DNA of 24,653 nt from positions 1-24,653 of the forward strand of contig CAIJOE010000077.1 of assembly GCA_903822245.1 (NCBI GenBank), in the 5' to 3' direction. This document shows, in pieces, positions 14,324 through 22,355 of the stretch. A program made the position numbers and the translations under genes. Source of the stretch: an uncultured Actinomycetes bacterium (GTDB lineage: Bacteria > Actinomycetota > Actinomycetes > Nanopelagicales > Nanopelagicaceae). How positions within the stretch are numbered: position 1 is the first letter of the stretch; each line of letters begins with the position of its first letter. The notes under the pieces are model-generated. The model made no database searches. It had not been told where the DNA came from and saw only the letters and a list, made by a program, of their open reading frames with translations.

Positions 14324-14896
14324 ATCTCTAAAGTAGGCATACTCGGTGGGACATTCGATCCGCCGCATTTAGGTCACCTTCGCATCATTGAAGCGCTGAC
14401 AAATAAGTTTGATCAAATTATGGTGATTCCTTCCGGTGATCCATATATGCGCATTAATAAAGCAATTGCTGGTCCAAAGGAGCGCTTGGCCATGTGTGAG
14501 CGCGCACTTGATGACCTGTCAGATTTGGCGCAAGATAAAACAGTTGTTCTAGATATTGAGGTAACTCGCAAGGGACCTACTTATACATTTGATACTTTGC
14601 AATCTCTAAAGGCTTTCTTTCCAAAGGATGAGTTCACACTAATAATTGGCACTGATGCTGCATTTAGCTTTGATAAGTGGAAGCGGGCAGAGGATTTAAA
14701 GAAAATGGCCGATGTTTTAGTAGTCAAGCGACCTGGTGAAAGCAAGTCTGAATTTAAGGAAGTTGAAATCCAAGCTCTAGATATCTCAGCCACAAAAGTT
14801 CGGGAAGAGCTAGCAAAAGGCACATTCAATCCACAAGCCCTATCTAAATCAGTTATGGGATACATCAAAGAGCGGGGCCTATATGGCAGCAAGTAA
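14324..14896 (+). CDS. nadD: Nicotinate-nucleotide adenylyltransferase NadD, apparent non-canonical ATC start
   Basis: Makes nicotinic acid adenine dinucleotide from nicotinate mononucleotide and ATP in NAD synthesis. The nucleotidyltransferase motifs are clear: KVGILGGTFDPPHLGH (GGTFDP and H-x-G-H, encoded at about 14330-14377), GTDAAFSFDKW, and ISATKVRE near the C-terminus. The first canonical in-frame start is ATG at 14420, which would remove the ATP-binding motif. Upstream in this frame are only GAT, CTC, ATC and TCT after a TAG at 14306-14308. ATC at 14324 (giving 190 residues, close to family length) is therefore the best guess, perhaps used by reinitiation after the small ORF that ends at 14319. 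A one-base change or sequence error (ATG to ATC) would also explain it. rsfS overlaps the end by 14 nt. Confidence 0.85.
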   Translation: MSKVGILGGTFDPPHLGHLRIIEALTNKFDQIMVIPSGDPYMRINKAIAGPKERLAMCERALDDLSDLAQDKTVVLDIEVTRKGPTYTFDTLQSLKAFFPKDEFTLIIGTDAAFSFDKWKRAEDLKKMADVLVVKRPGESKSEFKEVEIQALDISATKVREELAKGTFNPQALSKSVMGYIKERGLYGSK

Positions 14897-15245
14897 GCAA
14901 GTAATCGATTTAACTCAGAAGGCCGCCGAGGCAATTGTTGAAAAACTAGGAACTGATGTATTGGCCTTGGATATGACTGAGCAATTAATTCTTTCTGAAG
15001 TTTTTCTAATTGCCACAGCACAAACCGATATTCAGGTTGATGCTATAGCTGACGCCGTATTTGAAGAGCTAGCCAAGATTGGTGAGAAGCCAATTCGTCG
15101 TGAAGGAAAGGGCGCTTGGATTCTTTTAGATTACTCAGATCTAGTAGTTCACATCCAGACTCAAGAACTTCGTAATTACTACATGCTAGATCGACTTTGG
15201 AATTACTGTCCACGAATTGAACTTAAGGTTTCTGAGGCTAGATAG
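14883..15245 (+). CDS. rsfS: Ribosomal silencing factor RsfS
   Basis: Binds ribosomal protein uL14 and keeps 50S from joining 30S in starvation. It has 120 residues in one RsfS/Iojap domain: LALDMTEQLILSEVFLIATA, TDIQVDAIADAVFEEL, RREGKGAWILLDYSDLVVHI and YYMLDRLWNYCPRIEL are all typical. It starts inside the end of nadD and shares one base with the next gene, so nadD, rsfS and the phosphatase are tightly coupled. Confidence 0.95.
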   Translation: MAASKQVIDLTQKAAEAIVEKLGTDVLALDMTEQLILSEVFLIATAQTDIQVDAIADAVFEELAKIGEKPIRREGKGAWILLDYSDLVVHIQTQELRNYYMLDRLWNYCPRIELKVSEAR

Positions 15246-15901
15246 TGTCTGAAATTGCATCTGTCCGATTAGTCATCTGGCGCCATGGCCAAACCGATTG
15301 GAATGTCATAAATCGTTTTCAAGGCCATTCAGATATTCCACTAAATAAGGTAGGCGAGTACCAAGTTACTCATGCGGCAAAGATTCTGGCTGGCATGAAT
15401 CCAACTCGAATTATTTCAAGTGATCTTGGCCGGGCCAAGCAGACTGCGCAAGCATTAGTTGATTTAACAAAAATTGAGTTAGAAATTGATCCTGATCTGC
15501 GCGAGACCAATGGTGGTAATTGGGAAGGCAAGACTGGTGAGCAAAACAAGGCTGAAGATGGTGAAAGATTTACTAAATGGATAAGCGGAAAAGATGTTGC
15601 CGCCGGTGAGATTGGTGAAACTCGTTTACAAGTTGCAACTAGAGCGCGCGCCGCAGTTGATCGTGCACTTTTAAAGCCAACAGGGACAATTGTTTTTGTT
15701 TCACATGGTGGGGCAGCTCGTTGTTTATTGGGCTCAATGCTCCAACTTCCGTATGAGAATTGGGCTTCACTTGGTGGTCTTTCAAATGCCTGCTGGTCGG
15801 TATTAGAACCAAATCACCACGTTGCAGGTGCTTGGACCTTGGTTGAACACAATGCCGGTTCTATCCCAGAACCTGTATTTGGCGATGAGACCAACAACTG
15901 A
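15245..15901 (+). CDS. Histidine phosphatase (phosphoglycerate mutase-like; GpgP-type by context)
   Basis: A 218-residue member of the histidine phosphatase superfamily. The phosphohistidine site is RHGQTDWN (His14), the second histidine is in FVSHGGAARCLL, and the acidic region is RETNGGNWEGKTGEQ. It is not a classical glycolytic mutase by length or context. In Mycobacterium the gene in this place after nadD and rsfS encodes glucosyl-3-phosphoglycerate phosphatase (GpgP), so that activity is a fair guess, but other phosphatase roles (for example alpha-ribazole phosphatase) cannot be excluded. The GTG start overlaps the rsfS stop by one base. Confidence 0.85.
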   Translation: MSEIASVRLVIWRHGQTDWNVINRFQGHSDIPLNKVGEYQVTHAAKILAGMNPTRIISSDLGRAKQTAQALVDLTKIELEIDPDLRETNGGNWEGKTGEQNKAEDGERFTKWISGKDVAAGEIGETRLQVATRARAAVDRALLKPTGTIVFVSHGGAARCLLGSMLQLPYENWASLGGLSNACWSVLEPNHHVAGAWTLVEHNAGSIPEPVFGDETNN

Positions 15902-15922
15902 GATAAGGTCGGCCTGTAGTTA

Positions 15923-15995
15923 GGGGATATGGCGCAATTGGTAGCGCGCTTCCATGGCATGGAAGAGGTTAGGGGTTCGATTCCCCTTATCTCCA
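15923..15995 (+). tRNA. tRNA-Ala (GGC anticodon)
   Basis: Acceptor GGGGATA pairs with TATCTCC (15988-15994), including the G3:U70 wobble pair that marks alanine tRNAs. The D arm is GCGC/GCGC. The anticodon stem CTTCC/GGAAG encloses ATGGCAT with anticodon GGC. The T arm is AGGGG/CCCCT with TTCGATT. Discriminator A at 15995 is followed by CAA, so CCA is not encoded here, unlike the tRNA at 388-464. It lies 21 nt after the phosphatase gene on the same strand and may be cut from a shared transcript. Confidence 0.96.
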
Positions 15996-16001
15996 CAATA
16001 G

Positions 16002-16021
16002 TTTCTCCACATGAAGAGAAA
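16002..16021 (+). repeat. Small inverted repeat between tRNA-Ala and the SDR gene
   Basis: TTTCTC (16002-16007) pairs with GAGAAA (16016-16021) around 8 nt. There is no T-run, so it is not a normal terminator. It overlaps the purine-rich stretch that would serve as the ribosome site of the next gene. Confidence 0.3.
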
Positions 16022-16023
16022 GA

Positions 16024-17001
16024 TTGAAATTGGATAACGAGAAAAAGAGCTATCTATCTAATTTAGCCATTCCGCAAGGGTGGAACGAATCAAATATTGC
16101 TGATCTATCTGGCAAGCGGTATTTAATTACTGGTGGAACAAGCGGTTTGGGTTTTCAAGCGGCCAAAGTACTTTCTAGTAAAGGCGCTGATGTAACAATC
16201 ACGGCAAGAGACCTAAAAAAAGCTGAAATAGTTAAATCAAGAATCCCAAAGATAAATATTATTGAAATGGACTTAACGGATCTAGCCTCTGTAAGAAGCG
16301 CTGCAAAAACAGTGGTTAATGAGCCCTTGAAATATGATGTTGTGATCCTAAATGCGGGTGTTATGGCAACTCCATATACCTCCACAAAAGATGGTTTTGA
16401 GTTGCAAATGGGAACAAATCACCTTGGTCATTTCGCCTTTGCTGGCTTGATTAAAGATCGAATTAGTTCCAGATTAGTAAGTGTTTCAAGCCAAGCCCAC
16501 CGTATGGGCGCTTTTGGTTCGGGATCTTTAGATGATATTAGAGATCGTTGCTTTGGTGTGGGCAAGTATTCGCCGTGGGCTGCTTATGGCGCTTCAAAAT
16601 TAGCGAATCTTTTATTTACGGCAGAAGTCGAACGTCGCCGAATTGCAAATGGTTGGGCTTTTATGCCACTAGCAGCCCACCCAGGTTGGGCGGCAACAAA
16701 CCTATTTTCTGTTGGTCCAGCAATGGCGGGAAAGAAACTAGAAGGTAAATTAAACGAATTTGTTAATTCAAAGTTTGCACAAAGTGCACAAATGGGCACA
16801 TTGCCGATTTTGGCAGCGGCAACATTTCCTCACCTAATTGGTAGCTCTTATATTGGGCCAAATCGCGCATTTGAGATGAGGGGCACACCTAAATTAACTC
16901 GGGCACGTGCATTGGCATATGACCAGACACTAGCTGCCAATCTATGGGCAGTAAGTGAAGAGTTGACCCAAGTTACATGGGAGAATTCAACCCATGCATG
17001 A
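16024..17001 (+). CDS. Short-chain dehydrogenase/reductase (retinol dehydrogenase-like SDR)
   Basis: NAD(P)-dependent oxidoreductase of unknown substrate, 325 residues from the TTG at 16024. A leader of about 30 residues precedes the Rossmann motif TGGTSGLG (37-44). NAG (110-112), the serine in SVSSQAHR (about 155) and YGASK (Tyr188, Lys192) complete the active site. The segment PLAAHPGWAATNL is typical of the WWOX/retinol dehydrogenase-like group. No ATG is available near the N-terminus; a second in-frame TTG is at 16030. AGAGAAAGA before 16024 is a weak ribosome site. It overlaps leuS by 8 nt, so both are probably on one mRNA, though no functional link is evident. Confidence 0.85.
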   Translation: MKLDNEKKSYLSNLAIPQGWNESNIADLSGKRYLITGGTSGLGFQAAKVLSSKGADVTITARDLKKAEIVKSRIPKINIIEMDLTDLASVRSAAKTVVNEPLKYDVVILNAGVMATPYTSTKDGFELQMGTNHLGHFAFAGLIKDRISSRLVSVSSQAHRMGAFGSGSLDDIRDRCFGVGKYSPWAAYGASKLANLLFTAEVERRRIANGWAFMPLAAHPGWAATNLFSVGPAMAGKKLEGKLNEFVNSKFAQSAQMGTLPILAAATFPHLIGSSYIGPNRAFEMRGTPKLTRARALAYDQTLAANLWAVSEELTQVTWENSTHA

Positions 17002-19450
17002 GGCCTACGACATTCAACATGTCCAAGAGAAATGGTTACCGATCTGGGATCAGATCGAACCATTTAAATCTGGCCGTGCCGATGATCCTCGTCCAAAGAA
17101 GTATGTCTTGGATATGTTTCCCTATCCTTCTGGTGATTTACACATGGGACATGCTGAGGCTTATGCACTAGGTGATGTGATTGCACGTTATTGGATTCAA
17201 AAAGGGTTCAATGTTATGCATCCAATTGGTTGGGATGCATTTGGTTTGCCGGCTGAGAATGCAGCAATTAAACGAAACGCTGATCCAAGGGCCTGGACCT
17301 ATGAAAACATTGAAGTACAGAAGGCCTCGATGCGCCGCTTTGCATGTTCTTTTGACTGGGATCGAGTTCTTCACACTTGCGATCCAGAGTATTACAAATG
17401 GAACCAATGGCTATTTCTTGAGCTATATAAACAGGGTTTGGCATATCGTAAAGATTCAGCGGTTAACTGGTGTCCAGATTGCCAGACCGTTCTTGCCAAT
17501 GAGCAGGTAGTTGCCGGGCTTTGTGAACGCTGTGATAGCGCAGTAACCAAGAAGAAGTTAAATCAATGGTATTTAAAGATCACCGACTATGCAGATCGCT
17601 TATTAGATGACATGTCAGAACTAGAAGGTCAGTGGCCAGAAAAAGTTTTGATGATGCAGCGAAACTGGATTGGTCGCTCGCTGGGCGCTGAAGTGAAGTT
17701 TGTAATTGAAGGCCGTGATAAGCCGGTAACTATCTATACCACCCGACCAGATACCCTTTATGGCGCAACCTTTATGGTCGTTGCAGCCGATTCTGAACTT
17801 GCTGGCGAATTGGTTAAGGGAACTGGCGTTGAAAGTGAATTCGCAAAATATTTAGAGAATGTCAAAGCCGCTACAGATATCGATCGCTTAGCAACAGATC
17901 GACCTAAGAGTGGTGTGTTTCTAAACCGCTTTGCGATAAATCCAGTAAATGGAGCAAAGCTTCCTATTTGGGCTAGTGATTACGTTTTAGCAGATTATGG
18001 AACTGGTGCGATCATGGCCGTTCCAGCTCATGATCAACGCGATTTAGATTTTGCTAGAGCAATGAAATTAGAAGTAAAGGTAGTTGTTGAGACCGGCGAG
18101 GAAGATCCAAATGTGAGCGGCATTGCCACCGGCGGGGATGGAAAGATGATTAACTCCGGCTCATTAAATGGTTTGAATAAGAGCGAGGCGATTGCCAAAA
18201 TCGTTGCCGAACTTGCACAAAAAGACCAAGCCATTGCTGCAAAGAATTACCGTTTGCGCGATTGGTTAATCTCTCGCCAACGCTTCTGGGGAACTCCAAT
18301 TCCAATTATTCACTGCCCAAGTTGCGGTGAAGTGCCAGTTCCACAAGATCAATTACCGGTAGAGCTACCCGATGCAACTGGAATTGATTTAAAGCCAAAA
18401 GGTTCATCACCACTTGGCGCAATTGACACTTGGGTAAATGTTGCCTGTCCAAAGTGCGCCGCTCCTGCAAAGCGCGATGCTGACACCATGGATACGTTCT
18501 TTGATTCTTCCTGGTATTTCCTTCGATATACCAGCACTGATCGTCACGATGTGGCATTTGATAAAAAGGCAGTTGAAACCTGGTTGCCTGTTGACCAATA
18601 TGTTGGCGGGGTTACCCATGCGATCTTGCATCTGCTTTATTCAAGGTTTTTCACCAAGGTATTGCATGACCTAGGGCATCTAAATTTCACAGAGCCTTTT
18701 ACCAAACTCCTAAATCAAGGAATGGTTTTGATGGATGGCTCGGCGATGTCAAAGAGTCGCGGCAATCTTGTTCGCCTCTCTGATGAGTTGGCCACACATG
18801 GTGTTGATGCAATTCGTTTAGCAATGGTATTTGCTGGGCCACCTGAAGATGATGTTGATTGGTCAGATGTTTCACCCAGCGGTTCAGTTAAGTTCTTAAA
18901 TCGTGCTTGGCGGATCTCAGGGGATGTGACAAGTAAGCCAGGAGTAGATTTCAAGACCGGTGACCTAGCTCTTCGCAAAGTAACTCACAAATCACTGCAT
19001 GACATCTCTTTTGCTGTTGAGTCGTTCCGTTTTAATGTGGCAATTGCCCGCGTAATGGAATTAGTAAATGCCACGCGTAAAGCCATTGATAGTGGATGCG
19101 GAAGCGCAGATCCAGCAGTTCGTGAAGCAGCTGAAGCAATAGCAATCTCCCTTTCGCTAGTTGCTCCTTTTACGGCTGAAGAAATGTGGGAAAACTTAGG
19201 TCATAAGCCAGCAGTTGCTTTGGCTGGCTGGCCAATTATTGACCCTGCCTTACTTGAAGCTGATTCAGTAACCGCAATTTTGCAGGTTAATGGCAAGATT
19301 TTGGATCGCCTTGAAGTATCGCCAAATATTTTAGATAGTGATCTAGAAAAACTCGCCATGGAAAACAGCGCTATCGCTAAGGCAATTGCTGGTGGGGATA
19401 TAAAGAAGATTATTACCAGGGCGCCAAAACTTGTAAACATCGTTCTTTAA
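16994..19450 (+). CDS. leuS: Leucyl-tRNA synthetase
   Basis: Charges tRNA-Leu; class Ia synthetase of 818 residues. HMGH at 50-53 in PYPSGDLHMGHAEAY is the HIGH motif, and AMSKS at 584-588 is the KMSKS motif. A zinc-knuckle pair of CxxC motifs (CPDCQTV and CERCDS), the CP1 editing domain with TTRPDTLYGATF and GTGAIMAVPAHDQRDLDF, and a second pair CPSCGEV/CPKCAAP are present. NQGMVLMDG runs straight into AMSKS, so the leucine-specific insertion before KMSKS is absent. The region after it (VFAGPPEDDVDWSDVSPSG) resembles Streptomyces LeuRS and differs from what I recall of the mycobacterial form. The ATG at 16994 lies within the end of the SDR gene. The C-terminal anticodon-binding part is complete. 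Confidence 0.97.
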   Translation: MHEAYDIQHVQEKWLPIWDQIEPFKSGRADDPRPKKYVLDMFPYPSGDLHMGHAEAYALGDVIARYWIQKGFNVMHPIGWDAFGLPAENAAIKRNADPRAWTYENIEVQKASMRRFACSFDWDRVLHTCDPEYYKWNQWLFLELYKQGLAYRKDSAVNWCPDCQTVLANEQVVAGLCERCDSAVTKKKLNQWYLKITDYADRLLDDMSELEGQWPEKVLMMQRNWIGRSLGAEVKFVIEGRDKPVTIYTTRPDTLYGATFMVVAADSELAGELVKGTGVESEFAKYLENVKAATDIDRLATDRPKSGVFLNRFAINPVNGAKLPIWASDYVLADYGTGAIMAVPAHDQRDLDFARAMKLEVKVVVETGEEDPNVSGIATGGDGKMINSGSLNGLNKSEAIAKIVAELAQKDQAIAAKNYRLRDWLISRQRFWGTPIPIIHCPSCGEVPVPQDQLPVELPDATGIDLKPKGSSPLGAIDTWVNVACPKCAAPAKRDADTMDTFFDSSWYFLRYTSTDRHDVAFDKKAVETWLPVDQYVGGVTHAILHLLYSRFFTKVLHDLGHLNFTEPFTKLLNQGMVLMDGSAMSKSRGNLVRLSDELATHGVDAIRLAMVFAGPPEDDVDWSDVSPSGSVKFLNRAWRISGDVTSKPGVDFKTGDLALRKVTHKSLHDISFAVESFRFNVAIARVMELVNATRKAIDSGCGSADPAVREAAEAIAISLSLVAPFTAEEMWENLGHKPAVALAGWPIIDPALLEADSVTAILQVNGKILDRLEVSPNILDSDLEKLAMENSAIAKAIAGGDIKKIITRAPKLVNIVL

Positions 19451-19495
19451 TTCACAGTTTCAAGAATTTGTAATCTAATCACTCAATAAAAGTTC

Positions 19496-19501
19496 TAAGT
19501 T
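19496..19501 (+). promoter_or_regulatory. Putative -10 (TAAGTT) of comEA
   Basis: TAAGTT ends 6 nt before the comEA ATG at 19508, with no ribosome site in between. It is the same hexamer and spacing as at ligA. No clear -35 is seen. Confidence 0.45.
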
Positions 19502-19507
19502 TCGCTC

Positions 19508-20146
19508 ATGATTATCGAGCGCGCTCAAGAAGTCCTGGGTAAAGTCCAAGACCGATACTTTGAAATTGGTTTTAGCAAAGAGCAACAAAAAGCCATCTTG
19601 ATTGTTTTTGCTGGGTTCTTAGCTGTTGGTGGCATCTTTTTCGCACTCTCCCAGGGTGGTCAAACTCAGGCAGCCCCAATTCCAATCATCACCCTTCCTA
19701 AAGAACCGGTGCTTGCCCCAATAGTCGTTGTAGATGTGGCGGGAAAAGTAACTAAGCCTGGAGTTTATAAATTACCAGCTGGATCTAGAGCGATCGATGC
19801 ATTGACGGCTGCCGGTGGAGCCAAGCCTGGAGTTGATTTAAGTGATATAAATTTGGCTCATACTTTAAGTGATGGGGAACAGTTAATAGTTGGAACTCCT
19901 CGAGTGGTCCTATCAAGTGGTAAGAGTGCAAAAACAAAAACCAAGATTGCCTCTGGCCCAATAAATATAAATACTGCAACCCTGGCGCAATTAGATTCAC
20001 TTCCCGGCATTGGCCCAGTAATGGCAAATCGGATAATTGCTTTTCGCCAAAAAAGTGGACTATTTAAGACTTTAGATGAATTACGCAAAGTCCCTGGCAT
20101 GGGAGCAAGTAAATTTGCAGAGATCCAATCGTTAATAAAGATCTAA
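19508..20146 (+). CDS. comEA: ComEA-like DNA-uptake/binding protein
   Basis: Membrane-anchored DNA-binding protein, 212 residues. A cytoplasmic N-terminus of about 27 residues precedes one membrane helix (about 28-48). A SLBB domain follows (about 72-130, VDVAGKVTKPGVYKLPAGS). A Lys/Ser/Thr-rich linker leads to two helix-hairpin-helix motifs (150-212) with PGIGP (166-170) and PGMGA (196-200) in the typical ININTATLAQLDSLPGIGP setting. comEC follows, so the pair fits a DNA-uptake system; pilus genes are not in the window. Confidence 0.93.
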   Translation: MIIERAQEVLGKVQDRYFEIGFSKEQQKAILIVFAGFLAVGGIFFALSQGGQTQAAPIPIITLPKEPVLAPIVVVDVAGKVTKPGVYKLPAGSRAIDALTAAGGAKPGVDLSDINLAHTLSDGEQLIVGTPRVVLSSGKSAKTKTKIASGPININTATLAQLDSLPGIGPVMANRIIAFRQKSGLFKTLDELRKVPGMGASKFAEIQSLIKI

Positions 20147-20204
20147 GGCTTTTCGCCATTGGTATCGCGATTTGGCTGGGCGCAGCTCTCTTTGCAATCT
20201 TTCC

Positions 20205-22355
20205 ATGGCGCTAGTTCTCATCTTTGCGCTACTTACCGGAGCTGGTGGCAGCGCAATTCGGGAGGCTGCCCTTTCACATAATCTGCTTGTTCGCTATCTA
20301 AATACCAACAAGCAATTAACTCTTGTAGCAACGGTCAAGAGTGATCCAACTCAAAGCGCCCAGAAAGTTATTGGTTCTAGAAGACTGCCCCAAAGCTATT
20401 CAGTCTTAGTCTCCTCACAAATTATTACCCTCAACTCCCAGCGATATCGAATTCGCCTTCCGCTTCGTATTTCTAGTCACAAGAGGCTTGCACTTATCCC
20501 TGGTGAAGAGATTGAAGTTATGGGCAAAGTTATTGCGACCAAGGAACGCAAAGTGGCAGCACTTTTTTCAGTTCAGGGTGAAGTCAAACGACTTCATAGT
20601 GCGAGCTTGATTCAACGAGTTGCCAGCAATACTCGAAACAAATTTAGAATCCAAGCCAGTCGGGTTGGTGATCAAAGCGGGGCACTTATTCCAGGCTTAG
20701 TCCTTGGTGATACCTCACTTGAAAGTGCTGACTTCGTGGTCAAGATGAGAAGAGTTGGGCTCACGCACCTAACTGCGGTTAGTGGCGCAAATTTTGCGAT
20801 TGTTGCCGCGTTTATTCTCTGGCTATCGCAATGGTTTTTTAGAAGGCAAAGAGCTCGAATTATTCTTACCTCACTAGTTTTAATTGGATTTATCTTTCTA
20901 GTTCGACCCTCACCTTCTGTCTTGCGCGCTACGGTCATGAGCGCTGTTTTACTTATTGCAAAGGTGCGGGGGATAAGCTCAAATCCCATTTCTTCTCTTG
21001 GAATGGCAATCGGAGTTTTAGTTTTAGTAGATCCTTTTCAAGCCACCGATCCAGGGTTTGCCCTTTCGGTGTGTGCTACTGCCGGAATCTTGTTACTTGC
21101 CCCAAGTATCGAAACCTTCTTTAGTCAACGTTTTGGCCATGAAAAATTGGCCGAACTTCTGGCAATTCCTATCTCGGCCACAATAATGTGCACGCCAATT
21201 ATTATCGCTATCTCAGGAACGTTCTCACTTGTCTCAATCCCAGCAAATCTTCTAGCCGCACCGGTCGTCGCACCAATAACCGTTGTGGGATTTGTTGCAG
21301 CCCTTATTGCGCCAGTTTTTCCACAAGTTACTCACTTTGCCTTGCTACTAATCAACCCATTTTCAAAATTGATTGTAATTATTGCCCAGCAAGCCTCTAG
21401 CCTGCCTGTTATTCAACTACCCAAAAGCTATCTGGGGGCAGGGTTAATCCTTTTTATCCTCTTTGCATTTCGCTTTTTTAGGAAAGTGTTAGTGATAGCA
21501 GCATTCATTCTCTCTTCACTTGGGTTGATAATTGTTAATTCACAGTGGCCCGGTAGAGATTGGGAGGTTGTTAATTGCAATGTTGGCCAGGGAGATGCGC
21601 TGGTAATAAATCTGGGTCAAGATCAGGCCATTGTGATTGACGCTGGTCCCGATCCAAAGTTAGTGGATAAATGTTTGCGCTCACTTAAAATTAGACAGAT
21701 TCCACTTGTGGTATTAACCCATTTCCATGCCGATCACGTTGCTGGGCTATCTGGCGTATTAAACAGGCGAAAAGTTGGAAATGTTTGGCTTAGCAATTAT
21801 CAGCAACCTAAAAATGAGAAAGAACTTGTTTTGGGTGAACTTGGAAATATTTCACACCAAGAAGTGCATCAGGGTCAGCAAGTTGCCTTTACCTCTGCGC
21901 GTGGGCCGGTATTAATCAAAGTTCTTTGGCCAAATACCTGGATAGATAATTTTGCGCCAATGCCTGGTGATGGATCCAGCATTAATAACTCGAGCATTGC
22001 TTTGCTAATCACGGTTGGAAAGCTTCGAATCTTTGCCCCGGGAGATCTAGAGCCGCCGGCGCAAGAAGCGCTACTTAGCGCCAATGAAATATCTAATGTA
22101 GATATCTTAAAAGTTGCCCATCACGGATCGGCCTACCAATTCCTGCCACTGCTTGATCGGCTAAAACCAAAGTTGGCGCTAATTAGCGTCGGGGCGGGAA
22201 ATTCTTATGGCCATCCAGCCCCTTCCACGATTGCTGCGCTCTCGCAAAGAGGAATTAAAATTAGACGGACTGATCTAGATGGCGCCATAGCCGTGGATAA
22301 AGCCCTTAGGATCAGAACTAAGAAAAGTGATTGGTGGAATATTTCGTGGGGCTAA
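20205..22355 (+). CDS. comEC: ComEC/Rec2 DNA-uptake channel; N-terminus uncertain
   Basis: Inner-membrane channel for single-stranded DNA uptake. From the ATG at 20205 it has 716 residues; a TTG at 20172 is an alternative. An OB-like N-terminal domain (LTLVATVKSDPTQSA to VQGEVKRL) is followed by the Competence membrane domain (LIPGLVLGDTS, HLTAVSGANFAIVAAFILWL, RPSPSVLRATVMSA and further helices). A C-terminal metallo-beta-lactamase-like domain carries GQGDALVINLG, the H-x-H-x-D-H motif at 21720-21737, APGDLE and VAHHGS. The usual first helix seems to lie in another frame: 20137-20211 encodes KDLRLFAIGIAIWLGAALFA and IFPWR before a TAG at 20212. This looks like a frameshift or a sequence error. 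No ribosome site is clear at either start. Everything downstream of 20205 is intact. Confidence 0.9.
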   Translation: MALVLIFALLTGAGGSAIREAALSHNLLVRYLNTNKQLTLVATVKSDPTQSAQKVIGSRRLPQSYSVLVSSQIITLNSQRYRIRLPLRISSHKRLALIPGEEIEVMGKVIATKERKVAALFSVQGEVKRLHSASLIQRVASNTRNKFRIQASRVGDQSGALIPGLVLGDTSLESADFVVKMRRVGLTHLTAVSGANFAIVAAFILWLSQWFFRRQRARIILTSLVLIGFIFLVRPSPSVLRATVMSAVLLIAKVRGISSNPISSLGMAIGVLVLVDPFQATDPGFALSVCATAGILLLAPSIETFFSQRFGHEKLAELLAIPISATIMCTPIIIAISGTFSLVSIPANLLAAPVVAPITVVGFVAALIAPVFPQVTHFALLLINPFSKLIVIIAQQASSLPVIQLPKSYLGAGLILFILFAFRFFRKVLVIAAFILSSLGLIIVNSQWPGRDWEVVNCNVGQGDALVINLGQDQAIVIDAGPDPKLVDKCLRSLKIRQIPLVVLTHFHADHVAGLSGVLNRRKVGNVWLSNYQQPKNEKELVLGELGNISHQEVHQGQQVAFTSARGPVLIKVLWPNTWIDNFAPMPGDGSSINNSSIALLITVGKLRIFAPGDLEPPAQEALLSANEISNVDILKVAHHGSAYQFLPLLDRLKPKLALISVGAGNSYGHPAPSTIAALSQRGIKIRRTDLDGAIAVDKALRIRTKKSDWWNISWG

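Noticed and set aside
14300..14332. Programmed +1 frameshift joining the small ORF to nadD
   Set aside because: GAC TGA T is not a slippery sequence of the prfB type, and fusing a membrane helix to NadD would be unusual; a non-canonical start or base error is simpler.
14420..14896. nadD starting at the ATG at 14420
   Set aside because: This drops the GGTFDP and H-x-G-H motifs, which are clearly encoded just upstream in the same frame.
16011..16037. ATG at 16011 as the SDR start
   Set aside because: It is in another frame and meets TAA after eight codons.
20147..20204. comEC sequence between the comEA stop and 20205 read in the main comEC frame
   Set aside because: It gives hydrophilic residues unlike any ComEC opening; the membrane-like peptide is in a different frame.
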